Shown piece after piece: positions 56,101 through 64,000 of a stretch of 64,000 bases of DNA. The DNA lies in contig NZ_QYYG01000001.1 in NCBI RefSeq assembly GCF_003591175.1, positions 682,001 through 746,000 of the forward strand, given 5' to 3'. Below the pieces are notes generated by a model. It ran no database searches, was not told the DNA's origin, and saw only the letters and a list, made by a program, of their open reading frames with translations. The DNA is from Serratia inhibens (lineage in GTDB: Bacteria; Pseudomonadota; Gammaproteobacteria; Enterobacterales; Enterobacteriaceae). Numbering within the stretch: the stretch's first letter is position 1; each line of letters starts with the position of its first letter. The position numbers and the translations under genes were made by a program.

Positions 56101-56240
56101 ATGCTGTTGTCGGTCGCCATCGTCAGCCGATCGGCGTAGCTGGTGGCAATATCACCGTTGAATCCGTTTTGTTTTAAGGCTTCCAAAAAGTCGAGCACCC
56201 GTTGAACGAGGCCGGGCGCCTGAGAAATCTGTGGGATCAT
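53184..56240 (-). CDS. ydiJ: YdiJ-type FAD/Fe-S oxidoreductase (D-2-hydroxyglutarate dehydrogenase)
   Basis: A 1018-residue protein, as in E. coli. The N-terminal half is a PCMH-type FAD domain (FPRSTADVALIARLAGEE, GGMINTDASGQGSLVYGKTSDHVLG) with its FAD-oxidase C-cap. After that come a CLACKACFTQCP ferredoxin-type cluster and a heterodisulfide-reductase-like Cys block (CCGMAGTYGHE). E. coli YdiJ oxidises D-2-hydroxyglutarate. It is membrane-associated with an unknown electron acceptor. menI is coupled downstream. Confidence 0.93.
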   Translation of the reverse strand: MIPQISQAPGLVQRVLDFLEALKQNGFNGDIATSYADRLTMATDNSIYQLLPDAVVFPRSTADVALIARLAGEERFSALTFSPRGGGTGTNGQALNTGIVVDMSRHMNRILEINVEQGWVKVEAGVIKDQLNQYLRPFGYFFSPELSTSNRATLGGMINTDASGQGSLVYGKTSDHVLGLRAVLLGGDMIDTRAMPTSLAETIAMEDTAEGRIYHRVLNSCRDQRALILEKFPKLNRFLTGYDLRHVFSDDLQTFDLTRILTGAEGTLAFITEARLDITPLPKVRRLVNVKYDSFDSALRNAPFMVEAKALSVETIDSKVLNLAREDIVWHSVSELITNVPDKEMLGLNIVEFAGDDKALIDQQMETLCLRLDELISTKQSGVIGYQICGDLVGIERIYNMRKKAVGLLGNAKGRAKPIPFAEDTCVPPQHLADYIVEFRQLLDSHNLSYGMFGHVDAGVLHVRPALDMCDPQQEVLMKQLSDQVVALTAKYGGLLWGEHGKGFRAEYSPEFFGEQLYEELRRIKAAFDPNNRLNPGKICPPLGVDAPMMKVDAAKRGTLDRRIPIEVRTSFRGAMECNGNGLCFNFDVRSPMCPSMKITGSRIHSPKGRAALVREWLRLLSEQGVDPLVLEQQLPQQRLSFRTLIEKTRNSWYAGKGEYDFSHEVKEAMSGCLACKACFTQCPIKIDVPGFRSRFLQLYHTRYLRPARDYMVAGVESYTPLMAKAPKVFNFFFRQPWVRELSRNAIGMVDLPMLSSPTLRQQLSGHGALTMTLEQLEALSAEQREQHVLIVQDPFTSYYDAKVVADFVRLVEKLGYQPVLLPFSPNGKAQHIKGFLTRFARTARKTADFLNRVAKLGMPLVGVDPALVLCYRDEYNEILGETRGDFQVQLVHEWLQQLLAERAEQPATGEAWYLFGHCTETTALPASGQHWASIFSRFGARLENVSVGCCGMAGTYGHEVKNLENSLGIYELSWHQALQRLPRQRCLATGYSCRSQVKRIEGNGVRHPLQALLEMIA

Positions 56241-56551
56241 TCGCTTTTTTGACCCTGTCTGTCTATTTTTTATGCGTTAACGTACGCTGAATCAGGTCTT
56301 TACCCGTCGCCTTTCAGGCTGCGGCGTTGTAGGCTGCAACTTGAAATTCATAGGGTATATTCAGACCCACCCTACTTTTTATTGATGATGAAAACTAACA
56401 TACTCGTTTAGTGAAGGCATTCACATTATCACAATTACCCCACTGCAGAATGACGCACGATAAAAGGTGCGCCGTATTGTGAAAAGTGGCGAAAATGCAC
56501 CATGCTTAGCAGGTACAAAGGATTTAACTTACCAGGATGAGAACCTAATTC
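56241..56551. other. 311-bp ydiJ-ydiK divergent gap, no gene seen
   Basis: No credible gene. A small dyad GTGAAGGCATTCAC (56411-56424) is present. No promoter stands out. Confidence 0.4.
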
Positions 56552-57652
56552 ATGACACTCCCGCAATCCCGATACGATTTGCCACGGATTATTTTTGGCG
56601 TGCTGTTTATCGCCATCATGATCGTCGCCTGTTTTTGGGTCATTCAACCGTTTATTCTCGGTTTTGCCTGGGCCGGCATGGTGGTCATCGCCACCTGGCC
56701 ACTGTTGATCAAACTGCAAAAAATACTCTGGGGCCGGCGCTCGCTGGCGGTCCTCGTCATGACGCTTCTACTGATCCTGCTGTTCATCCTGCCGATTTCG
56801 CTACTGGTCAGCAGCGTGGTGGACAACAGCGCCCCCGTCGTTGCCTGGGCCAGCACCCCCGGCAAGCTGCATATTCCCGATCTGGCCTGGTTGCAATCGA
56901 TCCCGATGATCGGCAACAAAGTTTATAACAGCTACCACACTCTGGTGAATGCCGGCGGCGCGGCGCTGCTGGCGAAGATCCAACCTTACTTCGGTCAGAC
57001 CGCCACCTGGTTTGTCGCGCAAGCGGCGCATATCGGCCGCTTCCTGCTGCACTGTTCGCTGATGTTGCTGTTCAGCGTGCTGCTGTATGCGCGCGGTGAA
57101 CAAGTCGCCCTGGGTATTCGCCACTTTGCGGCGCGTCTTGCGGCCGAGCGCGGCGACGCGGCGGTGGTGCTGGGTGGCCAGGCGATCCGCGCGGTGGCGC
57201 TGGGCGTCGTGGTGACGGCGCTGGTGCAGTCGGTACTGGGCGGGATTGGCCTGGCGGTGTCCGGCATTCCTGCCGCCACTTTGCTGACGGTGCTGATATT
57301 CATTTGCTGCGTGGCGCAATTGGGGCCGTTGCTGGTACTGGTGCCGGCGATTATCTGGTTGTACTGGAGCGGCGATACCACCTGGGGCACCGTACTGTTG
57401 GTGTGGAGCTGCGTGGTCGCCACGCTGGATAACGTGCTGCGGCCGGTGCTGATCCGCATGGGCGCCGATCTGCCGATGCTACTGATCCTGTCCGGCGTTA
57501 TCGGCGGCCTGCTGGCCTTCGGCATGATCGGCCTGTTTATCGGCCCGGTGGTATTGGCGGTATCTTATCGTCTGCTCACCGCCTGGATGGACGAAGCGCC
57601 AGAGCCCACGGCCGATCTGGACGATGTCGCCAAAGAGCTGGAAGAGCGATAA
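56552..57652 (+). CDS. ydiK: AI-2E family membrane protein YdiK
   Basis: A 366-residue inner-membrane protein (E. coli 370) with hydrophobic segments near the N-terminus (~15-45, 60-85) and a C-terminal cluster (~205-345), the AI-2E/PerM layout. It keeps LGPLLVLVPAIIWLYWSG and the PVLIRMGADLPMLLILSGVIGGL signature. The transported substrate is not established. It is followed by rprA, as in E. coli, but ydiL is absent. Confidence 0.9.
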   Translation: MTLPQSRYDLPRIIFGVLFIAIMIVACFWVIQPFILGFAWAGMVVIATWPLLIKLQKILWGRRSLAVLVMTLLLILLFILPISLLVSSVVDNSAPVVAWASTPGKLHIPDLAWLQSIPMIGNKVYNSYHTLVNAGGAALLAKIQPYFGQTATWFVAQAAHIGRFLLHCSLMLLFSVLLYARGEQVALGIRHFAARLAAERGDAAVVLGGQAIRAVALGVVVTALVQSVLGGIGLAVSGIPAATLLTVLIFICCVAQLGPLLVLVPAIIWLYWSGDTTWGTVLLVWSCVVATLDNVLRPVLIRMGADLPMLLILSGVIGGLLAFGMIGLFIGPVVLAVSYRLLTAWMDEAPEPTADLDDVAKELEER

Positions 57653-57660
57653 TTCCCCTG

Positions 57661-57684
57661 TTCTGCCCGGGCTGCCGGGCAGAA
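57661..57684 (+). terminator. Hairpin after ydiK
   Basis: TTCTGCCCGG, GCTG and CCGGGCAGAA: a 10-bp stem 8 bp past the stop, with no T-run. Confidence 0.5.
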
Positions 57685-57849
57685 TACCCTCGGCAAGATC
57701 CCTGGTGCATTTCCTGCCTTTGAATTCACTCTCCGCCATAATATCGCGGCCATGCCTGTGCATTAATTGAACATGCCGTATAAATGCACGTTTATACAAT
57801 AAAGATAAAATAAGCGTTCTGAAAAATAAATCATAAGGCAAGCATTTAT

Positions 57850-57863
57850 TAGGATGATTCTTA
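57850..57863. promoter_or_regulatory. RcsB box upstream of rprA
   Basis: TAGGATGATTCTTA is the reverse complement of TAAGAATCATCCTA, a good match to the RcsB consensus (TAAGAATATTCCTA). rprA is RcsB-activated in E. coli. The likely -10 (CTAGTAT, 57886-57892) is downstream. Confidence 0.65.
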
Positions 57864-57898
57864 ATGACTAGCGACCTTTAAATATCTAGTATTATTGC

Positions 57899-58009
57899 CA
57901 TATATTGCTTCAAATCACTGATTTTAAAGCAAGCTTTCCAAACAATGTAATGCCATACATGTGAATTGCTGTGTGTAGTCTTTGCCCGTCTCTTGATGGG
58001 CTTTTTTTT
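57899..58009 (+). ncRNA. rprA: RprA small RNA
   Basis: The 3' half GAATTGCTGTGTGTAGTCTT (57963-57982) is identical to E. coli RprA as remembered. It continues into the terminator TTTGCCC...GGGC and eight T (57981-58009). The 5' half differs in sequence but keeps a stem (GCTT.AAATCA/TGATTTTAAAGC). RprA activates rpoS translation and controls other envelope genes. The 5' end is estimated from a candidate -10. Confidence 0.85.
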
Positions 58010-58066
58010 ATTCTTTTTTTAGCCACGCTTATTCACCCACCCACATCATCTACATGCAGCAATAAA

Positions 58067-58092
58067 AAAACCGTAACCTGAGTTACGGTTTT
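58067..58092 (-). terminator. ppsA terminator
   Basis: AAAACCGTAAC, CTGA and GTTACGGTTTT: an 11-bp stem with T-run on the minus strand, 29 bp past the ppsA stop. Confidence 0.85.
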
Positions 58093-58120
58093 GCGTCAGC
58101 GATTAATCTGCGGTGAAGCG

Positions 58121-60499
58121 TTATTTTTTCTTCGACAGATTGATCCAGGTTTGCACCACGGTATCCGGATTGAGGGACAGGCTATCAATGCCCTGCTCCA
58201 TCAGCCATTCGGCGAAATCCTCGTGGTCGGACGGGCCCTGGCCACAAATACCCACGTATTTGCCATGACGCTTCGCTGCCTGAATCGCCATCGACAACAG
58301 TGCCTTCACCGCTTCGTTGCGTTCATCAAACAGTTCAGACACCACGCCCGAGTCACGGTCCAACCCCAGCGTCAGCTGAGTCATGTCGTTGGAGCCGATC
58401 GAGAAGCCGTCAAAGTGTTCCAGGAACTGATCCGCCAATAGCGCGTTGGATGGGATTTCACACATCATGATCACTTTCAGGCCGTTCTCGCCACGCTTGA
58501 GACCCTGGCGCGCCAGTTCTGCAACCACCGCCTCCGCCTGCGCCACGGTGCGAACAAAGGGCACCATGATCTCGACGTTGGTGAGGCCCATTTCATTGCG
58601 CACGCGTTTTACCGCATCGCACTCCATCGCAAAGCAATCACGGAAGCTGTCCGCCACATAGCGGCCTGCACCACGGAAGCCCAGCATTGGGTTCTCTTCG
58701 TGCGGTTCATACTTCTCGCCGCCCACCAGGTTGGCGTATTCATTGGATTTGAAATCGGACAAACGCACGATCACGCGTTTCGGCCAGAATGCCGCGCCCA
58801 GCGTGGCGATCCCTTCCGTCAGGCGGCCCACGTAGAACTCGACCGGATGGTCATAGCCCAACATCAATGCCTTGATTTCGTTCTGCAATGCCGGGGTTTG
58901 TTGATCGAACTCCAGCAACGCCTTTGGATGCACGCCAATCATGCGGTTGATGATAAATTCCAGACGGGCCAGCCCCACGCCTTCATTCGGTAAACGGGCA
59001 AAATCGAAGGCCCGATCCGGGTTACCGACGTTCATCATGATTTTCAACGGCAGATCCGGCAATTCAGTCACTTCGGAGCTCTGCACGGTAAAGTCGATCA
59101 TGTCGCTGTACACGAAGCCGGTATCGCCTTCCGCACAGGAAACGGTGACTTTCTGGCCGTCTTTCAACAGATCGGTGGCGTTGCCGCAGCCGACCACCGC
59201 CGGGATACCCAGCTCGCGAGCGATAATCGCCGCGTGACAGGTACGACCGCCGCGGTTAGTGACGATCGCCGCCGCTTTCTTCATGATCGGTTCCCAGTCC
59301 GGGTCGGTCATGTCGGTAACCAGCACGTCCCCCGGCAGAATACGATCCATTTCGCTGATGTTATGGATCACTTTCACCGGGCCGGCACCAATGCGATGGC
59401 CGATAGCTCGCCCTTCCACCAGCACCGAGCTTGTACCGTTAAGCTGATAACGCTCCATCGTCTGCTCGTTGGAACGCACGGTTTCCGGACGCGCCTGCAC
59501 AATCAGCAACTTGCCGGTATGGCCGTCTTTGGCCCACTCGATATCCATCGGGCGGCCGTAATGTTTTTCGATCAAAATCGCCTGATGCGCCAGCGCTTCC
59601 ACTTCCTGGTCGGTCAGAGAGAAACGATTGCGTTGCTGCTCTGGCACGTCTTCAATTTTTACCTGCTTGCCGTGATCCTGCGATGGCGCGTACACCATGC
59701 GGATTTTCTTCGAGCCGAGATTGCGGCGCACGATAGCCGGATTGCCGCGCAGCAGCGTGGGTTTATGCACATAGAACTCATCCGGGTTCACCGCACCCTG
59801 CACCACCATTTCGCCCAGACCCAAGGCGGAAGTGATAAACACCACTTGATCAAAACCCGACTCGGTATCAATGGTGAACATCACGCCGGAAGACGCCAGA
59901 TCGGAACGCACCATACGCTGCACGCCGGCCGACAAGGCTACGCCGCGGTGGTCATAACCCTGATGCACGCGATACGAAATGGCGCGGTCGTTAAACAGCG
60001 AGGCGAATACGTGTTTGATCGCCACCATGACGGCGTCGATGCCCTGCACGTTGAGGAAAGTTTCCTGCTGGCCAGCAAAAGAAGCATCCGGCATGTCTTC
60101 TGCAGTCGCGGAAGAACGCACGGCAAAGGAGGCTTCCGGCTCGCCGTCCGCCAACTGTTGGTAAGCCAGGTTAATTTCACGCTCGAATTCCGCATGGAAT
60201 GGCGTATCGATGACCCATTGGCGGATTTGCGCACCGGCCTTGGCCAATTGAGCAACATCGTCAACGTCAGTTTGATCCAGTAATTGATAGATGCGCTGGT
60301 TAACACCGCTTTGCTCGAGGAAATCGTTAAACGCCTGTGCGGTGGTGGCAAAACCGTTTGGCACGGCCACGCCCAAATCGGAAAGATTGGTGATCATTTC
60401 ACCGAGGGAGGCATTTTTGCCACCGACACGGTCAACGTCGTGCATGCCGAGCTGGTTGTACCAAAGCACATTACGCAAGTCTGGGCCATTGTTGGACAT
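58121..60499 (-). CDS. ppsA: Phosphoenolpyruvate synthase PpsA
   Basis: A 792-residue gluconeogenic enzyme, as in E. coli, that forms PEP from pyruvate and ATP. It has an N-terminal ATP-grasp part ([19 protein letters not shown]), the phospho-His swivel [20 protein letters not shown] (residues 417-436), and a C-terminal TIM-barrel with [13 protein letters not shown] and [11 protein letters not shown] Cra site upstream and the divergent regulator ppsR are as in E. coli. Confidence 0.97.
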   Translation of the reverse strand: MSNNGPDLRNVLWYNQLGMHDVDRVGGKNASLGEMITNLSDLGVAVPNGFATTAQAFNDFLEQSGVNQRIYQLLDQTDVDDVAQLAKAGAQIRQWVIDTPFHAEFEREINLAYQQLADGEPEASFAVRSSATAEDMPDASFAGQQETFLNVQGIDAVMVAIKHVFASLFNDRAISYRVHQGYDHRGVALSAGVQRMVRSDLASSGVMFTIDTESGFDQVVFITSALGLGEMVVQGAVNPDEFYVHKPTLLRGNPAIVRRNLGSKKIRMVYAPSQDHGKQVKIEDVPEQQRNRFSLTDQEVEALAHQAILIEKHYGRPMDIEWAKDGHTGKLLIVQARPETVRSNEQTMERYQLNGTSSVLVEGRAIGHRIGAGPVKVIHNISEMDRILPGDVLVTDMTDPDWEPIMKKAAAIVTNRGGRTCHAAIIARELGIPAVVGCGNATDLLKDGQKVTVSCAEGDTGFVYSDMIDFTVQSSEVTELPDLPLKIMMNVGNPDRAFDFARLPNEGVGLARLEFIINRMIGVHPKALLEFDQQTPALQNEIKALMLGYDHPVEFYVGRLTEGIATLGAAFWPKRVIVRLSDFKSNEYANLVGGEKYEPHEENPMLGFRGAGRYVADSFRDCFAMECDAVKRVRNEMGLTNVEIMVPFVRTVAQAEAVVAELARQGLKRGENGLKVIMMCEIPSNALLADQFLEHFDGFSIGSNDMTQLTLGLDRDSGVVSELFDERNEAVKALLSMAIQAAKRHGKYVGICGQGPSDHEDFAEWLMEQGIDSLSLNPDTVVQTWINLSKKK

Positions 60500-60616
60500 C
60501 GAGACAATCCTTATTGCTATCAGTAGGGTATAGACGGATTTAATTCATTGGCTTTCTTGGGCACCGACAAAGCGGAGCCAACTCAGACTAGCACAATGAT
60601 CCATAAGAAATGGAAA

Positions 60617-60632
60617 GGTGAATCGATCAACC
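60617..60632. promoter_or_regulatory. Cra (FruR) site upstream of ppsA
   Basis: GGTGAATCGATCAACC is an imperfect palindrome with the TGAATCG core of the Cra operator. Position ~118 bp upstream of the ppsA start fits an activator site, as Cra activates ppsA in E. coli. The rest of the 531-bp ppsA-ppsR gap has no convincing gene. Confidence 0.65.
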
Positions 60633-61030
60633 CGATGAAGAAAGTGGATTTTCGGAAAATTACCTGAACGGCTAAATTTGTCTGGAATCGTTCCCTGTCG
60701 CACTAAAAGCTTAAAACTCAACAAATTAAATATTTTTTAAACTTCATTTTTAAAAACCATAATAACCGCCGTGTCTTTGATTGAAATTACGCCAACATCC
60801 TGAATAAGCCCTGCAAAAAACAAGTCATTTCTCTCATGAGAATTAAAATAGTGTTTCAACAGAAGAAACCATCGCCTTCATTATTTCCTCGCTCGCGAAA
60901 ATTAATGAGCCACTCTGCCTGCATTATCACATTTTTTTTGCTGGCCCCTTTACCGCGGGATCGCCTGAAGCCCATGATACCGTTCAGCAGGCGATACAAC
61001 TGCATCACCGTTTCAGGTAAGGAGCCTCGG

Positions 61031-61852
61031 GTGGAAAGAAGCGTTTTTTATATTTCGGATGGGACGGCGATCACCGCAGAAGTGTTGGGCCACGCGGTTT
61101 TGTCCCAATTCCCGGTCAAAGCCACGACCTTTACGTTGCCCTTCGTTGAAACCGAAGCGCGAGCCCGGGCGGTCAGCCAGCAGATTAACGATATTTATCG
61201 CGATACCGGCGTGCGCCCGCTGGTATTTTATTCCATCATTTCGCCGGAAGTGCGTAGTGTCATTACCCAGAGCGACGGCTTTTGCCAGGACATCGTACAA
61301 GCACTGGTCGGCCCGTTGCAGGGTGAACTGGAGGTTGAACCCACGCCGGTGCCGAACCGCACCCACGGGCTGACGGCCAGCAACCTCGGCAAGTATGATG
61401 CCCGTATCGCTGCCATTGATTACACGTTAGCCCATGATGACGGCATATCGCTGCGTAATCTCGATCAGGCTCAGGTCATATTGTTGGGCGTATCACGCTG
61501 CGGCAAAACCCCCACCAGCCTGTATCTGGCGATGCAGTTCGGGATCCGCGCCGCCAACTATCCGTTTACCGCCGACGATATGGACAATTTGCATCTCCCC
61601 GCCGCGCTGAAACCGTTTCAGCATAAGCTGTTCGGGCTGACAATCGACCCGGAGCGGCTGGCCGCCATCCGCGAAGAGCGCCGCGAAAACAGCCGTTATG
61701 CCTCGCTGCGGCAGTGCCGGATGGAGCTTGCCGAAGTAGAAGCGCTGTTCCGCAAAAACCAGATCCGTTATCTGAATACCACCAACTATTCGGTGGAGGA
61801 AATCTCCACTAAAATCCTGGATATTCTTGGCATGAGCCGCCGCATGTTCTAG
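61031..61852 (+). CDS. ppsR: PEP synthase regulatory kinase/pyrophosphorylase PpsR
   Basis: A 273-residue DUF299 protein (E. coli 277) that inactivates PpsA by ADP-dependent phosphorylation of a Thr and reactivates it by phosphorolysis. The P-loop [11 protein letters not shown] and the blocks [26 protein letters not shown] and RCRMEL-like [10 protein letters not shown] are complete. A GTG at 61031 with AAGGAGCC is the start; a 65-residue extension from 60836 is not conserved. Confidence 0.94.
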   Translation: MERSVFYISDGTAITAEVLGHAVLSQFPVKATTFTLPFVETEARARAVSQQINDIYRDTGVRPLVFYSIISPEVRSVITQSDGFCQDIVQALVGPLQGELEVEPTPVPNRTHGLTASNLGKYDARIAAIDYTLAHDDGISLRNLDQAQVILLGVSRCGKTPTSLYLAMQFGIRAANYPFTADDMDNLHLPAALKPFQHKLFGLTIDPERLAAIREERRENSRYASLRQCRMELAEVEALFRKNQIRYLNTTNYSVEEISTKILDILGMSRRMF

Positions 61853-61887
61853 CCGGCCCGCCGCTAATAGCGCGCTATAACGCTCTC

Positions 61888-61910
61888 CGGCAGGGACATT
61901 TTCCCTGCCG
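61888..61910 (+). terminator. Hairpin after ppsR
   Basis: CGGCAGGGA, CATT and TTCCCTGCCG, 35 bp past the stop; no T-run. Confidence 0.4.
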
Positions 61911-62074
61911 ATTGCCGCTAATTTCCCGCAGGCCATGATTTTTGTGCTTTTTTTAGTGGCTTCGATCAACAGAACACAATTTCTACGGTTGAATTCATCG
62001 GTTTTTACGTTATTGTGATCGCCATCACTTCCCGGCACTCCTGCCGCAGCGAAGAAAAGTCTTTAGAGAAAATC

Positions 62075-63121
62075 ATGCACAAAACAGATGAACTGCGGAC
62101 CGCGCGCATCGATAGCCTCGTCACGCCGCAAGCATTGGCGGAGAAGCTGCCGATCTCGGCGGAAATCGCCGATAGCGTGACAGCGTCACGACAACGAATT
62201 GAAAAGATCCTTACCGGCGAAGACCGTCGCCTGCTGGTGGTTATCGGCCCCTGCTCCATCCACGATTTAGATGCTGCCATCGATTATGCCGGCCGTCTGA
62301 ACGCGCTGCGCATTCGCTATCAGGATCGCCTGGAAATCGTGATGCGCACTTATTTTGAAAAACCGCGCACCGTGGTGGGTTGGAAAGGCCTGATCTCGGA
62401 TCCGGCGCTGGATGGCACCTTTCAGGTAAATCGTGGCATCGAAATGGCACGCCGACTGTTACTGGAAGTCAATCAGCTCGGCCTGCCGACCGCAACCGAA
62501 TTCCTGGACATGGTGGTCGGCCAGTACATTGCCGATTTGATCAGCTGGGGCGCCATCGGCGCACGCACTACCGAAAGCCAGATCCACCGCGAAATGGCCT
62601 CTGCACTTTCCTGCCCGGTGGGATTCAAGAACGGTACCGACGGCAACACCCGCATCGCGATTGACGCCATCCGCGCGGCGCGCGCCGGGCACATGTTCCT
62701 GTCGCCGGACAAAAACGGGCAGATGACGATTTATCAGACCAGCGGCAATCCATACGGTCATATCATCATGCGCGGCGGCAAAACGCCGAACTACCACGCC
62801 ACCGATATCGTTGCCGCCTGCGATAGCCTGCGCGAATTTGAGCTGCCGGAGCATCTGGTTATCGACTTCAGCCACGGCAACTGCCAGAAACTGCACCGCC
62901 GTCAACTGGAAGTGGCAGAGAATATCTGCCAGCAGATCCGCGCCGGTTCCGCCGCCGTCACCGGCGTAATGGCAGAAAGTTTCCTGGTGGAAGGCACGCA
63001 AAAAATCGTTGCCGGCCAACCGCTGACCTACGGCCAGTCAATCACTGACCCGTGCCTGAGCTGGTCCGACAGCGAACAGCTGCTGGCCATGTTGGCCGAT
63101 GCGGTGGATACCCGCTTCTGA
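62075..63121 (+). CDS. aroH: DAHP synthase, Trp-sensitive AroH
   Basis: A 348-residue aromatic-pathway entry enzyme, as E. coli AroH, condensing PEP with erythrose-4-phosphate. VVIGPCSIHD with the metal Cys, MRTYFEKPRT, GARTTESQIHREMAS, GFKNGTDG and VIDFSHGNCQK are intact. The context next to ppsR fits AroH rather than AroF or AroG. No clear TrpR operator (CTAG-N-CTAG type) is visible upstream, unlike E. coli. Confidence 0.93.
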   Translation: MHKTDELRTARIDSLVTPQALAEKLPISAEIADSVTASRQRIEKILTGEDRRLLVVIGPCSIHDLDAAIDYAGRLNALRIRYQDRLEIVMRTYFEKPRTVVGWKGLISDPALDGTFQVNRGIEMARRLLLEVNQLGLPTATEFLDMVVGQYIADLISWGAIGARTTESQIHREMASALSCPVGFKNGTDGNTRIAIDAIRAARAGHMFLSPDKNGQMTIYQTSGNPYGHIIMRGGKTPNYHATDIVAACDSLREFELPEHLVIDFSHGNCQKLHRRQLEVAENICQQIRAGSAAVTGVMAESFLVEGTQKIVAGQPLTYGQSITDPCLSWSDSEQLLAMLADAVDTRF

Positions 63122-63130
63122 ACCTGTCCT

Positions 63131-63155
63131 CCGGGGTGGCGACACCCCGGTTTTT
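63131..63155 (+). terminator. aroH terminator
   Basis: CCGGGGT, GGCGAC and ACCCCGG with five T, 9 bp past the stop. Confidence 0.8.
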
Positions 63156-63247
63156 CAACTTTCCCTTCTCTCATCTATACTTACGCCAATCAAACCCGCA
63201 GACGCCATAAACCGCGCCCCTGCCAACCAGGATGTGGAGTTTCCTGC

Positions 63248-63733
63248 ATGAGTCATTCACTGTTATCCATCCCCTGCATCACTCTGCAAGGGGAACACAA
63301 AACGCTGGGCGACTTTCCCGCCCGAGCTTATCTGGTGGTTAATACTGCCAGCAAATGCGGCTTTACCCCGCAATACCGTGGTCTGGAAAACCTCTGGCAG
63401 TACTATCGGGAGCGCGGCCTGATGGTATTGGGGTTCCCGTGCAATCAGTTTGGCGCGCAAGAGCCAGGGGATCCGTTGGAGATCGCCAATTTCTGTACGC
63501 TCAACTACGGCGTCAGCTTCCCGCTGTTCAGCAAGGTGGAGGTTAACGGCCCCGGAGCGCACCCGCTGTTCAACGAATTGAAGCGCCTGGCGCCGGGGGT
63601 TCTGGGCAGCAAACGCATCAAGTGGAACTTCACCAAGTTCCTGCTGACCGCCGACGGCGAGCGGGTGAAACGTTTTGCGCCCATCACCAAACCTGAGCGC
63701 CTGTTTGACCGCATCGAAACCCTGCTGAAATAA
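63248..63733 (+). CDS. Glutathione peroxidase-like protein (BtuE family)
   Basis: A 161-residue thiol peroxidase. The peroxidatic Cys is in ASKCGFTPQY, the Gln in LGFPCNQFGAQEPG, and the Trp-Asn of the tetrad in IKWNFTKFLL. It reduces hydroperoxides using thioredoxin or glutathione. It is shorter than E. coli BtuE (183) and lacks an insertion, so it may be a different Gpx lineage. Between aroH and hemP; not next to a vitamin B12 operon. Confidence 0.85.
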   Translation: MSHSLLSIPCITLQGEHKTLGDFPARAYLVVNTASKCGFTPQYRGLENLWQYYRERGLMVLGFPCNQFGAQEPGDPLEIANFCTLNYGVSFPLFSKVEVNGPGAHPLFNELKRLAPGVLGSKRIKWNFTKFLLTADGERVKRFAPITKPERLFDRIETLLK

Positions 63734-63747
63734 CCCCCTTATTTTAC

Positions 63748-63786
63748 GGGCTGAGTGTGCCCGGACCGCTCCGTCAGCCCTTCTTT
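63748..63786 (+). terminator. Terminator after the glutathione peroxidase gene
   Basis: GGGCTGA and TCAGCCC flank a loop and are followed by TTCTTT, 15 bp past the stop. Confidence 0.55.
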
Positions 63787-63838
63787 CAAAAAGGTTCCAT
63801 CGGTAAGAAAATTTTCCTTGATGTAACCTTTCGCTCAC

Positions 63839-63857
63839 ATGATAATGATTATCAATA
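63839..63857. promoter_or_regulatory. Fur box upstream of hemP
   Basis: ATGATAATGATTATCAATA agrees with the Fur consensus at most positions, with the dyad TGATAAT-GATTATCA. It lies 40 bp before the hemP start. Confidence 0.75.
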
Positions 63858-63896
63858 TGATATTAATTACCATTTAATGGTCTGTTTTATAAACAA

Positions 63897-64000
63897 ATGA
63901 CGATGGATAATCACAATAACTCCCCACATGCCCAAGACATCCCCGGTGCTGAACGCAGCCTGGTCTCGCCGCCGTGCTACGACAGCGCTCAGTTGCTTGA
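63897..64000 (+). CDS. hemP: Hemin uptake protein HemP (partial, start only)
   Basis: The first 34 codons are present: MTMDNHNNSPHAQDI, then ERSLVSPPCYDSAQLL. A short hydrophilic start followed by SxxLL fits HemP, a small Fur-regulated protein that heads the hemPRSTUV heme-uptake operon in Serratia. The Fur box is perfectly placed. A second in-frame ATG at 63903 could be the start. E. coli has hemP (ydiE) next to aroH, as here. Confidence 0.7.
   Translation, partial: MTMDNHNNSPHAQDIPGAERSLVSPPCYDSAQLL

Noticed and set aside
57479..57841. 120-codon minus-strand reading across the ydiK end
   Set aside because: Half of it is antisense to ydiK and the rest crosses a hairpin; no family.
59234..60283. 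349-codon open reading antisense to ppsA
   Set aside because: Shadow of ppsA; His-rich translation without domains.
60836..61030. 65-residue N-terminal extension of ppsR
   Set aside because: Not conserved in PpsR, and the GTG at 61031 has a far better ribosome site.

Overview
The window looks like core chromosome of an enterobacterium of the genus Serratia. Two things show this. From about 9.6 kb to the right end the gene order is that of the Escherichia coli gstA-pdxY-tyrS to ppsA-ppsR-aroH region. A class I.3 (RTX, type I-secreted) lipase very close to Serratia LipA sits inside that order, between sodC and ydhF. The lipase differs from remembered S. marcescens LipA at many positions, so I favour a relative in the plymuthica/liquefaciens group; this is an inference from memory.

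Layout. 1-8.4 kb: an accessory stretch of mostly small single genes. It holds the 5' part of sutR with divergent ydcO, a DUF2000 gene with an AraC regulator, MEKHLA, cupin, an APH(6)-type kinase, RidA, two SnoaL-like proteins, a monooxygenase-fold protein, a small membrane protein, an HD phosphohydrolase and yjbD. 8.5-9.5 kb: a free-standing DapA-family gene with an inverted repeat in its promoter. 9.6-24 kb: gstA, pdxY, a broken surface-protein remnant, tyrS, pdxH, mliC, anmK, slyB, slyA, the ydhIJK efflux set, sodC, lipA, ydhF, ydhL. 24-31.6 kb: LysR/SDR pair, eptA with a PmrA-type box, nemR-nemA with NemR-type operators, idi, gloA, rnt. 31.7-41.4 kb: grxD, mepH, tiny ynhF, purR, punR/punC, cfa, an I78 inhibitor lipoprotein, ribC, mdtK. 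41.5-46 kb: three tandem tRNA-Val(GAC) genes, a small cupin, pykF, lpp, ldtE. 46-52 kb: the sufABCDSE iron-sulfur operon behind a Fur-type box. 52.2-64 kb: a Fur-boxed unknown gene, menI, ydiJ, ydiK, the sRNA RprA, ppsA, ppsR, aroH, a glutathione peroxidase and the start of hemP behind a Fur box.

Shared themes. Envelope stress and remodelling recur (slyB, eptA, mepH, ldtE, lpp, cfa, rprA, mliC, anmK), as do electrophile and oxidant defence (nemRA, gloA, gstA, sodC, glutathione peroxidase), iron-responsive control (suf, the 52.3 kb gene, hemP) and opposed Cra control of the pyruvate/PEP node (pykF, ppsA). Three E. coli neighbours, sodB, ydhP and lhr, are missing from their usual places.

I found no CRISPR array, prophage, insertion sequence or recognisable defence island, and no clear new multi-gene system. 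The best leads are small: the Fur-boxed 134-residue gene at 52.3 kb, perfect inverted repeats in front of the DapA paralogue, the HD gene and idi/gloA, and the frameshifted surface-protein remnant.
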